A stretch of 64,000 nucleotides of DNA from Paenibacillus sp. D2_2 (GTDB taxonomy: Bacteria; Bacillota; Bacilli; Paenibacillales; Paenibacillaceae): the NCBI RefSeq assembly GCF_031199965.1, contig NZ_CP133605.1, forward strand, positions 3,938,501-4,002,500, written 5' to 3'. The translations under genes were made by a program, and so were the position numbers. The notes under the pieces are model-generated. The model did not search any database. It saw only the letters and a list, made by a program, of their open reading frames with translations, and was not told where the DNA came from. Below, one piece after another: positions 1-8,230 of this stretch; positions within the stretch are counted from its first letter, which is position 1, and every line of letters begins with the position of its first letter.

Positions 1-491
1 TGCTGTGGAGCGTATTGGCGAGCGCCATACGCCGAAATGCAGCCCCGGGACATCGATCGACATATCAATGTCTACACAAAGCGGCAGCCTCACACCATAC
101 TTGGCTGCTGCCGCTTCCGCCTGCTCGACATGCGTCTCGCAGTCAACCATCAGCGTGATGCTGCGCCCTTCACGCTGATGTATAGCGACGGACTCGAGTA
201 GTCGTGCGTCCGTCGCAGGGTAGCCTAGCAGCAAGTCGGTGAATCCGTGCTGCGCGAGATGGAGTGCTTCGGCACCGTGAAGCACATGATCCCTTGAAAC
301 TGCGCATTTGCCTGAAGAATGCGCCGCAGTACATCAACAGAGCGGATCGATTTGCTCGCAATGCGGACTTTTTTTCCATTCGCCCGATGAAGAACGCTCT
401 GAATATTCTGCTGCAGCAGGTCCAGATCAACGAAGGCAAAGGGCATCGGTAGCCCAGCGCAGACTTCTTTATAGTAACGATAATCACGCAC
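1..491 (-). pseudogene. PLP-dependent amino-acid aldolase/alanine racemase-like, partial, frameshifted
   Basis: The gene reads leftwards from an ATG at 491 and runs off the window start, so only the N-terminal part is seen. The first frame gives FVDLDLLQQNIQ and VRIASKSIRS, the usual N-terminal strand and PLP-lysine region of fold-type III enzymes (alanine racemase, D-threonine aldolase, DSD1-like). Near 275 the frame changes; the next frame continues sensibly with HGAEALHLAQHG, LLLGYPA and VDIDMSIDVPGLHFG. Family assignment rests on these motifs. Substrate cannot be told. The frameshift may be a sequence error, as many other genes here show the same single-base defect. Confidence 0.6.
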
Positions 492-590
492 TTAACTCGA
501 CCTCCTTTGTCTGGAAGATACAAGATTTCTTGTATTATTAATATTCTAACAATAGAGAGATAACCCATATTTTCTTATGTATTTTATATA

Positions 591-680
591 CAAACAACCC
601 AGCCTTAGATACCTCTTATCTTAGGCTGGGTCGTTTGTTGTCTGAGCTTATTCCATGATTATATCTGGACAACCAAGGGT
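591..680. repeat. attC-like element, internal fragment
   Basis: Inner part of the type-I cassette element: AACCCAGCCTTAGATA, loop, TATCTTAGGCTGGGT, then GTTTGTTGTCTGAGC and GACAACCAAGGG. Both outer arms (the TAAC boxes) are missing, so it is a relic. The inner stem could also act as a transcription terminator. Confidence 0.6.
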
Positions 681-822
681 CTGTCTCAGCTACGCTAGTT
701 CAGGGGCTAGATATACTAAGTAGCCTGTACTTCTTAATTTACGAAAAAATTCAAAGAACATTAAAGATAGTGAAATCTATGATAAAATAGTCAAATATAC
801 TTTAAACTAGGGGGTGTGAATC

Positions 823-1014
823 ATGTTCCCGAAAAGTCTAGATTCAGTTGAGGAAGATATAGCAAAGAAAAGATTAGAAGAAACGCAAATAGAGCTATTA
901 GAGAAACCTAGGGATAGTTTTTTCTGGAAACTGAGCAGTACATTAATAGCAGGAATTATGGTCCTTGGCGTATTTTTTTTATTTTTATGGATAATGCATA
1001 AGATCAGATATTAA
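823..1014 (+). CDS. small single-span membrane protein
   Basis: A 63-residue protein starts at an ATG with a good ribosome binding site (AGGGGGTG, 7 nt away). The first half is charged and helical (KSLDSVEEDIAKKRLEE); residues about 36-58 form one membrane span (LIAGIMVLGVFFLFLWI). It is one of few genes on the + strand in the array region. Not recognised; probably a small membrane-bound protein of unknown role. Confidence 0.55.
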   Translation: MFPKSLDSVEEDIAKKRLEETQIELLEKPRDSFFWKLSSTLIAGIMVLGVFFLFLWIMHKIRY

Positions 1015-1037
1015 AAGTACCGATATGCATTCAATCC

Positions 1038-1513
1038 TCACTTAGTATTCTCTACAAAACTTCTAGCGATATCATTCGCTTCATTAATTGTATTTGCAGG
1101 GCCCGATTTATAACCTTCAACTATGTCATATTTTGAGTTCACTTCATCTGATTTAATCCATACTCTGTCGAAGTTATTGAAATCAAGACTGAACCTATAG
1201 TTTTTACAGTTCTAAATTCACTTTCAATGGATGTTAATAATCCAAAATATTTGTTATTTTCTTGATCCAATTTAATATCACGCTTTACATCTCTATCTAA
1301 AATCAATTCGCCAATAAATACATTCCTACCAAAAAGATTTTTATATAGATCTCCGTGGATATTGATTAGTGTATTCTTCTCGAACTTAGATTCATTTACA
1401 TATATTACTCCATTATATTCCACGTCGATTTTATGTGGTCTAAGATAGTTAATTAAGAAATACATAACTGGAACAATAATAAGACAACTAATTATCCATA
1501 TAATTTTCCTCAT
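1038..1513 (-). pseudogene. membrane-anchored small protein, frameshifted
   Basis: Starts at an ATG at 1513 with GAGGGG 5 nt upstream. Residues about 3-23 form an N-terminal membrane anchor (IWIISCLIIVPVMYFLI). The open frame ends at 1139, but another frame continues without a break (FDRVWIKSDEVNSKYD to ARSFVENTK) to a stop at 1038. One missing or extra base near 1180 therefore splits a protein of about 158 residues. Not recognised. It lies 54 bp downstream of the next minus-strand gene with no attC-like site between. Confidence 0.6.
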
Positions 1514-1567
1514 CGTATCCCCTCAAAAATATTCAATTCTGATTTCCGATTACATCTTGAGTTACCT

Positions 1568-2080
1568 TCAAGGTATCTTTACCTTGTCTTCTCCAAAATA
1601 AAAACCTTTAAGTTGTTTATCAAAGAAATCCTTTAAATTTTCTTGATTGATTATATAGATGACTCGGCCAAACCTTATATCCGTTCTTGTTATATAAATA
1701 TTTTCAAGATCGTATTGAATTCTAATTTCTTTTCTGGTATTTAATCTAAAAACAATCCCCGCGCTAATGCTTGTGTTTGATGGTATTTGATTCAACTCTG
1801 TAATATCTGAAGCCGATGCAGAATTAATCCAATCTACAATATTATTAATTTCATTCTGATTTAATTCTACTTTTATCCAATCGATATATGCACCACCCGA
1901 TCCATTACTGGTATATTGTACTTTGGACATCTCGGCGCTGGAGATTTTTTTTGCTTGAATCTCTTTATTTAACTTTGTCTTACTCATGAGATTATTCATA
2001 TCACCTAGAAAAAAATAAAATGCCCCTGCCACAAGTATGAGGATAATAAATGTTCTTCTATTCTTTAGATTATTTAAAAT
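1568..2080 (-). CDS. membrane-anchored hypothetical protein
   Basis: The ORF from a GTG at 2032 gives 154 residues, but that GTG lacks a ribosome binding site and lies within a hydrophobic stretch. Reading upstream in frame adds ILNNLKNRRTFIILILV to complete a membrane anchor, with GGGGGAG 6 nt before an ATT codon at 2080. An ATT start, or a mutated ATG, is the most natural reading. The remainder is a soluble alpha/beta domain with no recognised motif. It sits in an eroded part of the cassette array. Confidence 0.55.
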   Translation of the reverse strand: MLNNLKNRRTFIILILVAGAFYFFLGDMNNLMSKTKLNKEIQAKKISSAEMSKVQYTSNGSGGAYIDWIKVELNQNEINNIVDWINSASASDITELNQIPSNTSISAGIVFRLNTRKEIRIQYDLENIYITRTDIRFGRVIYIINQENLKDFFDKQLKGFYFGEDKVKIP

Positions 2081-2097
2081 CGCACTCTCCCCCTGTC

Positions 2098-2125
2098 ATA
2101 TAACATTCTCTAATTCACGAGCTCG
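2098..2125. repeat. attC-like left half-site
   Basis: ATAACATTCTCTAATTCACGA matches the left outer arm of the cassette elements; the inner stem and right arm are lost. It lies exactly where an element is expected, between the starts and stops of neighbouring minus-strand genes. Confidence 0.6.
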
Positions 2126-2152
2126 AGAAGCTATTCACCTGTCCTTGATTTC

Positions 2153-2530
2153 TTAGAATTGCCACCAAATATCCGTAGTACCTTTATCTCTCTTGCCATT
2201 AAATAATATATTTCCATCCTTCTCCGATTTAATATCAAATGTTATTTGATATCTCTTATTAAATAATTCTTTATCTTTAATTTGGGTTTCCATTAAGTTA
2301 ATAAATTCTTCAGCTAATTCCCGGGCATTATCATTTGTGATCTTATCTATAACCATTATTCTGAATTTAACAAGTTCGTTTTGTTTAGAAGCTGTTGCAG
2401 TAATATAACCTTTTCTTTTAAATGCTTCCTTTGCATGAGCTTGTGATTTAACAACGTCATCAAAACTCATCTCATGTTGACTGCACGAAGTTAATATTAT
2501 AGCTAGTACTATAATCATGAATATCCTCAT
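2153..2530 (-). CDS. small lipoprotein
   Basis: A 125-residue protein with a lipoprotein signal peptide (RIFMIIVLAIILTSC; lipobox LTSC, Cys about residue 16). The mature part has a KTITND-like helix region and ends TTDIWWQF. Start is the ATG at 2530 preceded by GAGGT. Probably exported and lipid-anchored to the membrane. Family not recognised; comparable small lipoproteins occur elsewhere in the array (53.3 kb). Confidence 0.65.
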   Translation of the reverse strand: MRIFMIIVLAIILTSCSQHEMSFDDVVKSQAHAKEAFKRKGYITATASKQNELVKFRIMVIDKITNDNARELAEEFINLMETQIKDKELFNKRYQITFDIKSEKDGNILFNGKRDKGTTDIWWQF

Positions 2531-2542
2531 TGGTTTACCTCA

Positions 2543-2762
2543 TTACTTATATTTAACTTCAAGGATTTCATATAACTTCATTGTGTTCACGACGTCCAAT
2601 TCGCTGACTTCTTTGATTGCATTATCAAATAGTCTTCTCATATATAATTATTTCTTTCTGATCCTCGCTTATTGTCGAAACAACTTTGTAATCTCTTCAG
2701 GCCGAATTTACAATTACTTCTTCGATCTCTATAAAATCGATTGACGATCTTACTAAAGACAG
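2543..2762 (-). pseudogene. broken small cassette gene fused to an attC half-site
   Basis: Minus-strand reading gives SLVRSSIDFIEIEEVIVNSA, an in-frame TGA, then YKVVSTISEDQKEIIIYE, a frame change, and RRLFDNAIKEVSELDVVNT to a TAA at 2543. This looks like one small protein damaged by a stop and a frameshift. No ATG is seen at its 5' end; GAGGGTGG precedes a CTG at 2762. Its last codons read through DNA resembling the attC arm (see 2571-2596) into the leader of the downstream lipoprotein gene. Confidence 0.4.
2571..2596. repeat. attC-like half-site inside broken gene
   Basis: TATAACTTCATTGTGTTCAC followed by GACGTC closely resembles the left arm of intact elements (for example TAACGTTGTTGTGCTCACGACG at 46.3 kb). 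It lies between a decayed gene and the next cassette leader, where an element would be expected. Confidence 0.45.
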
Positions 2763-2898
2763 CGTTGTACCACCCTCTCATTGACAATCCTATATCTTAC
2801 GCCCGAACGAACTTCGTCTGATACCACCATGAAATGTATATTCGCTAAATATTTCAGCAATCCTTCCAATTACTCCCTTTCCTCCTAAGCATAACACT

Positions 2899-3699
2899 CT
2901 ACCTATCTTCGCTAGCATTTACCTTTCCCTTACGGGTCACGATGTAAGCCGATGGCGACTCCTTCATTATTTTTTTAAACACTCGATAGAAATGCGACGT
3001 ATCGTAGAACCCGAGATACTCCGAGATTTCCGTCACCGTCATGTTCGATTCGAGCAGCAGGCTGCTGGCTTCTTGCACGCGCAGCTGATGTACATAGTCG
3101 ATTGGCGTCAAGCCGATCGCTTTCTTGAACATGGCAATCGTATAATTCGGCGACCGACCAATCTGGGCCGCAAGATCTTGAATATGGATCGTATCGCGAT
3201 AACGCCGCTTTAGCTCTTGTTGGACTTGCCTGGCCAGATAGAACTTAATCGGCTCAATTGCAGGGCTCACCGGCCCCCGCTTCGCGATTCCGAGTAGCTC
3301 GATCAGAATGCCGAGACAAATCACATCAGAATAAGGCCCCGCCTCCCATCGAACCTGGAACAGTCGATTGAATCTTTTTAAGACATACTCATAATGACTT
3401 ATATTCATTCGTAGAAAATTGGGATGAAGCAACTGCTGGCCTTGCCCACAATTCTCATCTTCGAGATTAAACAGAACGGTGTATTTACGATGTGTCGACT
3501 CCGTATTGCTACTAGACCTAACTGTACCTCTCGGGATGAATAACATCTCGCCCGCTTCCACCCGATGCGATACGCCGTCGATCGAATATTGCGCGGTACC
3601 GTCCACCATCAGCGCCATGACATGATAAGGGATCGCTTCTTCGACCGTGTGCCAATCTGGAATGCTATCGTCATAATGTACCGCTACAATGTTGAACAT
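2899..3699 (-). CDS. AraC-family transcriptional regulator
   Basis: 266 residues. The N-terminal ~140 residues form a cupin-like sensing domain (AQYSIDGVSHRVEAGEM, FIPRGTVRSS). The C-terminal ~100 residues hold two AraC helix-turn-helix motifs (IHIQDLAAQIGRSPNYTIAM and VTEISEYLGFYDTSHFYRVF). It is transcribed away from the sulfatase gene, with about 200 bp between, so it most likely senses a sugar and controls that gene. Base composition is richer in GC than the neighbouring cassettes, and no attC-like element separates it from the sulfatase. Confidence 0.9.
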   Translation of the reverse strand: MFNIVAVHYDDSIPDWHTVEEAIPYHVMALMVDGTAQYSIDGVSHRVEAGEMLFIPRGTVRSSSNTESTHRKYTVLFNLEDENCGQGQQLLHPNFLRMNISHYEYVLKRFNRLFQVRWEAGPYSDVICLGILIELLGIAKRGPVSPAIEPIKFYLARQVQQELKRRYRDTIHIQDLAAQIGRSPNYTIAMFKKAIGLTPIDYVHQLRVQEASSLLLESNMTVTEISEYLGFYDTSHFYRVFKKIMKESPSAYIVTRKGKVNASEDR

Positions 3700-3813
3700 T
3701 AATTCGCCTTCTTCGTCTATTTGAATTAACTACAGCATAGCAATCCAATGCGTAACGTGCAATGAATACAATCAAGCACATCGATAAAATACATAAAAAT
3801 TACAGTTGTATCA

Positions 3814-3866
3814 TACATCGGATCGACATTATGTACATCGTGCTCTCTCTTGGACTTCACTATAAT
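3814..3866 (+). promoter_or_regulatory. putative AraC operator repeats and -10 box for the sulfatase gene
   Basis: TACATCG occurs at 3814-3820 and again at 3834-3840, 20 bp (about two helical turns) apart; a related ACATCGA lies near 3779. A TATAAT box is at 3861-3866, with no good -35 box at the right distance, as expected of an activator-dependent promoter. The link to the divergent AraC gene is inference. Confidence 0.4.
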
Positions 3867-3900
3867 AAAATCAAACCTATTCTTGGGAGGCTAGATACGA

Positions 3901-5322
3901 ATGAAAAATGCGACAAGGCCGAATATTCTGTTCATCATGAGCGATGATCACGCTGCGCACGCCATGAGCTGCTATAGCGGCCGCATTAACCATACGCCGA
4001 ACATCGACAGGATTGCAGAAGAAGGCATCCGCTTCGATAATTGCTTCTGTACGAATTCCATCTGTGCGCCGAGCCGCGCAACGATTCTGACTGGCAAATA
4101 CAATCATCTCAATGGAGTACGCACACTCTATGAGGGCTTCGACGGCAGGCAGGATCATGTCGCCAAAATGCTTCAAACTGGCGGCTATCAGACGGGCATG
4201 ATAGGCAAATGGCATCTAGGACAAGGTGGCATTTATGATCCGACCGGGTTCGATTATTGGAATGTACTGATCGGTAATTGGGGACAAGGGGAATACCATC
4301 AGCCTACATTCTCTGAAATGGGCGAGGACCGCGTATATGACGGGTATGTGACTGACGTCATTACCGACTTATCGATCGATTGGTTGAACCGGCGTAATGC
4401 AGACCAACCGTTTTTCCTGATGTGCCATCACAAGGCGCCACATCGCCCTTGGGAGCCTAGCGCCAAGTATGCCACGCTATACGATGACGTCATGATCCCC
4501 GAGCCAGATACGTTCCATGATGATTATGTGAATCGGGCAACTGCGGCGGCGGAAGCGACAATGCGGGTCGACCACGATCTCACCCTTATCGATCTGAAGG
4601 AAGAGACGCCAGAACATCTGACGCCGGAACAAGCGAAGAGCTGGAAATACCAGCGATACATTAAAGATTATTTGCGCTGTGTCGCATCGATCGATGAGAA
4701 CATCGGCCGGCTGCTCGACTATTTGGACGATACGGGGATTGCAGACAATACGATCGTAATCTATACGTCGGATCAGGGCTTTTTCCTCGGGGATCATGGC
4801 TGGTATGACAAACGGTTCATGTATGAAGAATCGCTACGGATGCCGTTCATCGTACGATACCCGCAGGAGATCAAGCCTGGTCAGGTGACGGAGACGATGT
4901 CCCTAAATGTTGATTTTGCGCCAACGTTCCTAGACTTTGCCGGCTTGCCGATCCCGTCCAACATGCAAGGCTATAGCCTTCGTCCCGTCCTGAATGGCGA
5001 ACACCCGCCAGACTGGCGTACGGGCATGTATTATCGGTACTGGATGCATCGGATAGACCATAACGTCTATTCGCACTACGGCCTGAGAACATATCGATAT
5101 AAGCTCATCTATTATTATGCGGATGGGTTAGGGCTACCGGGAACGCTCGACGAGACGAACCAGCCGGAGTGGGAACTATTCGATTTGGAGCATGACCCGG
5201 CAGAACTGAATAATGTCTACGCCAACCCGGATTACGCGGAAGTCGTCAAAACGTTGAAGGATGAACTCCATCGGCTTCAGGCTGAAGTGATGGATGAACG
5301 ATACGAGTTGGACGTAAATTAG
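3901..5322 (+). CDS. type I sulfatase (formylglycine-dependent)
   Basis: 473 residues. The N-terminus reads RPNILFIMSDDHAAHAMSCY (metal-binding DD), followed by the signature CAPSRATILTGKY near residues 57-69, whose Cys would be converted to formylglycine, then GYQTGMIGKWHLGQ. A later TSDQGFFLGDHGWYDKR holds further metal and sulfate ligands. Length and layout fit bacterial glycan sulfatases of the iduronate-2-sulfatase-like group. No signal peptide is seen, so it is probably cytoplasmic, acting on imported sulfated sugars. Start has GGGAGG 11 nt upstream. No sulfatase-maturating enzyme is in the window. Confidence 0.92.
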   Translation: MKNATRPNILFIMSDDHAAHAMSCYSGRINHTPNIDRIAEEGIRFDNCFCTNSICAPSRATILTGKYNHLNGVRTLYEGFDGRQDHVAKMLQTGGYQTGMIGKWHLGQGGIYDPTGFDYWNVLIGNWGQGEYHQPTFSEMGEDRVYDGYVTDVITDLSIDWLNRRNADQPFFLMCHHKAPHRPWEPSAKYATLYDDVMIPEPDTFHDDYVNRATAAAEATMRVDHDLTLIDLKEETPEHLTPEQAKSWKYQRYIKDYLRCVASIDENIGRLLDYLDDTGIADNTIVIYTSDQGFFLGDHGWYDKRFMYEESLRMPFIVRYPQEIKPGQVTETMSLNVDFAPTFLDFAGLPIPSNMQGYSLRPVLNGEHPPDWRTGMYYRYWMHRIDHNVYSHYGLRTYRYKLIYYYADGLGLPGTLDETNQPEWELFDLEHDPAELNNVYANPDYAEVVKTLKDELHRLQAEVMDERYELDVN

Positions 5323-5330
5323 ACAATAGA

Positions 5331-5362
5331 AGAACCCTTCATTCAATTGAATGAAGGGTTCT
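5331..5362. terminator. bidirectional terminator hairpin
   Basis: A perfect palindrome with 16-bp arms (AGAACCCTTCATTCAA and its complement) just after the sulfatase stop. It also covers the last codons and stop of the convergent methyltransferase gene, so it probably ends transcription from both sides. Confidence 0.7.
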
Positions 5363-5956
5363 CTCTCCAATGTAACAAAAGTATTTTTCATCTTCTATAC
5401 AGACATTCCTAAATTGATACTTTTGGGATAATTCAATCAGCTTATCATCATTGGGGATTGGATCGATTTTACCGACATAACCTATTCTTTTATGATGTTC
5501 TTCTAATTCATGTCTTGTTCGTGCATGTACAATTATCAGCTTACCGTTATTCTTTAAATTGTTGTATACATTCAGAAATACCATGTTTATATTGTCAAAG
5601 TGCGGAATACCATTGAAGATAATCACAAAATCGAACCAATAATTCATACTAAATTCTTCTTCGAAATCAGCACAACATGTTTCTGCATTTAGATATTTTG
5701 CCTTTAGTTCCTTTAACATATTATTCGAGATATCTACTGCTACGTATCTTTGGGGATATACATCGATACATTGGAGTCTTGAGTAAATTATTCCAGTTCC
5801 TGCTGCTACATCAAGTAATGAATGTTCATTTGTAATATTAAGTCTCTTTACCAATTGGTCAGCATATTCAATTGATTTTTCAGGAATCTTCTGATCCCAA
5901 TCTGATGCCAACAAATCAAATTTCTTGATTTCTTCTTCTTTACTTTTGTTTTTCAC
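5339..5956 (-). CDS. class I SAM-dependent methyltransferase
   Basis: About 205 residues. LLDVAAGTGIIYSRL is the SAM-binding motif I; VAVDISNNML and FVIIFNGIPHFDN are motifs II and III. The upstream in-frame TTG at 5974 has no ribosome binding site, whereas GTG at 5956 follows AGAGGGGA. The last residues, TLHSIE, are encoded by the terminator palindrome. The acceptor substrate is unknown. Small AT-rich gene of the sort carried in the cassettes, though no attC-like site remains beside it. Confidence 0.75.
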   Translation of the reverse strand: MKNKSKEEEIKKFDLLASDWDQKIPEKSIEYADQLVKRLNITNEHSLLDVAAGTGIIYSRLQCIDVYPQRYVAVDISNNMLKELKAKYLNAETCCADFEEEFSMNYWFDFVIIFNGIPHFDNINMVFLNVYNNLKNNGKLIIVHARTRHELEEHHKRIGYVGKIDPIPNDDKLIELSQKYQFRNVCIEDEKYFCYIGERTLHSIE

Positions 5957-6003
5957 AGTTTCCCCTCTTTTCAAATTTATTTCGGTGTTTCATAAATTCT
6001 TAC

Positions 6004-6031
6004 AAAAAAAGCCTGCAATCCTTATTGCAGA
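6004..6031 (-). terminator. rho-independent terminator
   Basis: On the minus strand CTGCAAT-AAGG-ATTGCAG is followed by GC and seven T. It lies downstream of the DUF1569-like gene and upstream of the methyltransferase start. Confidence 0.75.
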
Positions 6032-6060
6032 CTCCTTAGTTCTAGTTGGTTCAAATCTAG

Positions 6061-6483
6061 CTAAACGTTAAACTGTTTTAAATGATGGTCTAAGTGCTTG
6101 TAAACGCATTTCCCCCACTCTTCAGAAGTGAGTTTACCGAAAAATGGATGTGGATGTGTTGTGCACTTTTCAGGACCGTTACTTTGAAATATAATTATTT
6201 TTTGTTTCAGTATTTCTTTTTCTTTTTCAAATTCTTTTTTATCTGCAATTATTAGTGTTGGAAGCGTGGACATATTCTTAGGAGTTGGCTTATCGTTATA
6301 AATTATGGGTTTTACAAACCTTCCTATTAATATTCCTATCCAACTTCTTGGAGAAGTGGCGTTTCCCATTGCTATATCCTGAAAAGATGAGCAATGAGCT
6401 AGCATTTGTGCAACATCCATTTTACTTAACGTTCCCATGTTCACAATGTCCCACCGACTTAAAGCAACAAAGTCGCCAGCCAT
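6061..6483 (-). CDS. DUF1569 (DinB-like) family protein, N-terminus doubtful
   Basis: 140 residues. KMDVAQMLAHCS near residue 22 and HPFFGKLTSEEWGKCVYKHL plus DHHLKQF at the C-terminus are typical of DUF1569 proteins in the DinB/YfiT-like four-helix metal-binding group; the conserved His residues are present. The usual first ~25 residues are not recognisable, and no ribosome binding site precedes the ATG at 6483. The upstream stretch to 6618 has a different open frame (ISKALPKESQDYFYNGLVLH), so the 5' end was probably replaced or damaged. Exact function unknown. Confidence 0.65.
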   Translation of the reverse strand: MAGDFVALSRWDIVNMGTLSKMDVAQMLAHCSSFQDIAMGNATSPRSWIGILIGRFVKPIIYNDKPTPKNMSTLPTLIIADKKEFEKEKEILKQKIIIFQSNGPEKCTTHPHPFFGKLTSEEWGKCVYKHLDHHLKQFNV

Positions 6484-6617
6484 TTGTGTTGTTTGAAAAA
6501 ATGAAGCACCAATCCATTGTAAAAATAGTCCTGAGATTCCTTTGGCAATGCTTTTGAGATCAACGTTTCATTTACTTTCAAGTTTTTATCTTCAATACAT
6601 GTCTTTGCCTTATCTGT

Positions 6618-6824
6618 TTAATTGAGTATAACGATAAATCCAGTGAAAACCCCAATAACTAGCAAGCATATTCCACCAATCCGAGTAATTAGTAGATATA
6701 AATCGGATGGCTCAATTGCATCATTTGACTTCCAACTCTCATTTATCTTTCAGATAATATCCGGTCTAATTGTCATTAATAAACCGCACAATAGTCCAAT
6801 TAGTTCTAAGAGAATGAATTTCAT
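6618..6824 (-). pseudogene. small two-span membrane protein (DUF6199-like) with in-frame stop
   Basis: ATG at 6824 follows AAGGAG. The frame reads FILLELIGLLCGLLMTIRP, DII, a TGA at codon 25 (6750-6752), then KINESWKSNDAIEPSDLY and GGICLLVIGVFTGFIVILN. The stop falls where paralogues usually have Trp, so a TGG-to-TGA change is likely. It resembles the intact gene at 7944-8171 (W, EPSD, second span). Probably a dead copy, unless sequencing error is involved. Confidence 0.6.
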
Positions 6825-6891
6825 TTCGTTTCTCTCCTTCGATGAATATGTATGCGATGTTATTTTCAATTCTATTTCCTTCGAGCTGTAT

Positions 6892-7482
6892 TCATGAATA
6901 GTCATTAATTATTTCTACAACTTCCACTTTCCCATTAACCAAAAGCTCAGGAAGGTCACCTCTTAGATTTCCACTCCAATATTCTCTTGCTTGCTCTACT
7001 TTCTGTGAGATAGAAGCCCCATCTTCCTTAGGTAAAAGACTTCCATCACCTTCAAAGGAACTTCCATTGACTCGGAGTTTAACAATTTGAAGTACATTCC
7101 TATTGTAGGAATCAAACAGTTCTTTCCACTTCAAAATTTCGTCATAGTTTTTAGCAGCATATAAGCAAGATAATCTTGATGGATAATCAGGATATTCCTG
7201 AAGTCTGACCATCTCCACTATCATTTCTCTAATTGCTCTTATCGTTTGATTTGCGTATTTCATGACCACATCGGCATTCTCTTTATGTAAGTTTAAGCCT
7301 TCACTTGAATAATGGCCTTGTACTATTTGAAAAAAATCCTCGCCTTTAGAATTCCGTTGCTCTCTCTCAAAAAAGAAACGATATAATGTATTGAATTGAT
7401 TTTTATCAAAGTTAATCACCTGACCTATCCACATAATATTCTTGGTGACAAGGTGATAAACGTAAAACTCATTCTCACTCAT
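6892..7482 (-). CDS. DUF2441-like protein
   Basis: 196 residues beginning with [19 protein letters not shown] and [12 protein letters not shown], the start expected of DUF2441 proteins; the middle has a helical stretch ([19 protein letters not shown]) and WKELFDSY. The family resembles ADP-ribosyltransferase-fold proteins in its YH opening, but function is unproven. ATG at 7482 has AAGGAGA upstream. The attC-like half-site starting at 7535 lies just upstream, so this is a cassette gene. Confidence 0.65.
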   Translation of the reverse strand: MSENEFYVYHLVTKNIMWIGQVINFDKNQFNTLYRFFFEREQRNSKGEDFFQIVQGHYSSEGLNLHKENADVVMKYANQTIRAIREMIVEMVRLQEYPDYPSRLSCLYAAKNYDEILKWKELFDSYNRNVLQIVKLRVNGSSFEGDGSLLPKEDGASISQKVEQAREYWSGNLRGDLPELLVNGKVEVVEIINDYS

Positions 7483-7534
7483 AATAGGTCTCCTTTCAAG
7501 TGGACTAATTGCATCATCGAATCCTCATCTAACT

Positions 7535-7588
7535 CGGGCTGAACCAAAGGACGAATGCCCGAAGCGTGAACATTATGTTATACGCTGT
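7535..7588. repeat. attC-like right half-site
   Basis: GGGCTGAACCAAAGGACGAA, then GCCCGAAGCGTGAACATTAT and GTTATAC match the right part of intact elements. The left outer arm is missing. The TAA stop of the damaged gene at 7578-7765 lies inside the terminal box. Confidence 0.7.
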
Positions 7589-7765
7589 TGATATAAATAA
7601 TCTGTGAAAAAGCTAATTCATTAGCTGGACTGGTTTCATAATCTTGATAATAATCTAACAACGGCATAAATGCCTTGATTTGCATTTCGTGAATAATCGA
7701 TCCTCATTAGGACCTGATTTAAATAAGGTGATATCCAATCTGATACTCCCCCCAGATACAAACAT
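7578..7765 (-). pseudogene. small cassette gene, frameshifted
   Basis: ATG at 7765 (GGAAG upstream) opens MFVSGGSIRLDITLFKSGP; after NEDR the frame shifts by one base to EMQIKAFMPLLDYYQDYE and PANELAFSQIIYINSV, ending in a TAA inside the attC-like terminal box. Restoring one base gives about 61 residues. Not recognised. The stop position supports the cassette interpretation. Confidence 0.5.
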
Positions 7766-7780
7766 ATGACGTTTCTTCCG

Positions 7781-7879
7781 TCATTTAATAATAACCTTGA
7801 TTATCTGATAGATAAGAAATCCTATAAATGTTGATACATATAAAATTATTGCCCATCGAATGATTTGTTTAAGGGACAT
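7781..7879 (-). CDS. very small membrane ORF, possibly a fragment
   Basis: ATG at 7879 gives 32 residues with one membrane span (IIRWAIILYVSTFIGFLIY). The same frame extends upstream to about 7938 without a start (KWPLDYDAVNGFQSPKQLN), directly after the stop of the gene at 7944. No ribosome binding site is seen. It may be the end of a broken gene. Nothing recognised. Confidence 0.25.
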   Translation of the reverse strand: MSLKQIIRWAIILYVSTFIGFLIYQIIKVIIK

Positions 7880-7943
7880 TGGAAATTGATTAAGTTGTTT
7901 GGGACTTTGAAATCCATTTACTGCATCATAGTCAAGAGGCCAT

Positions 7944-8171
7944 TTATAAAGTATTCATTACCCCTCCAGCTAAAAGTAACAACCCCACTATTAAGACAAT
8001 TATGCCTATGAATTTCCTAATAGAAATGAAAGTATCACTTGGTTCAGGCATATCATCTTTGAACATCCATTGTTGACTATACCAGCCCATCGTTGGTTTA
8101 AGAATTATAAGTATTCCCACACCTACGCTTACGACTCCAAAAATAAATAACATAATGGCTTTGAATATCAT
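7944..8171 (-). CDS. small two-span membrane protein (DUF6199-like)
   Basis: 75 residues with two membrane spans (about 5-23 and 52-71), separated by GWYSQQWMFKDDMPEPSDTF. The W and EPSD loop and second span resemble DUF6199-type small membrane proteins. A broken paralogue lies at 6618-6824. Start ATG is preceded by GGGGGTTGTTTAG. Function unknown. Confidence 0.6.
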   Translation of the reverse strand: MIFKAIMLFIFGVVSVGVGILIILKPTMGWYSQQWMFKDDMPEPSDTFISIRKFIGIIVLIVGLLLLAGGVMNTL

Positions 8172-8230
8172 CTAAACAACCCCCAATATTACAACTATTA
8201 TGGTATTGGACTGATTTCCTATAACAGAGT

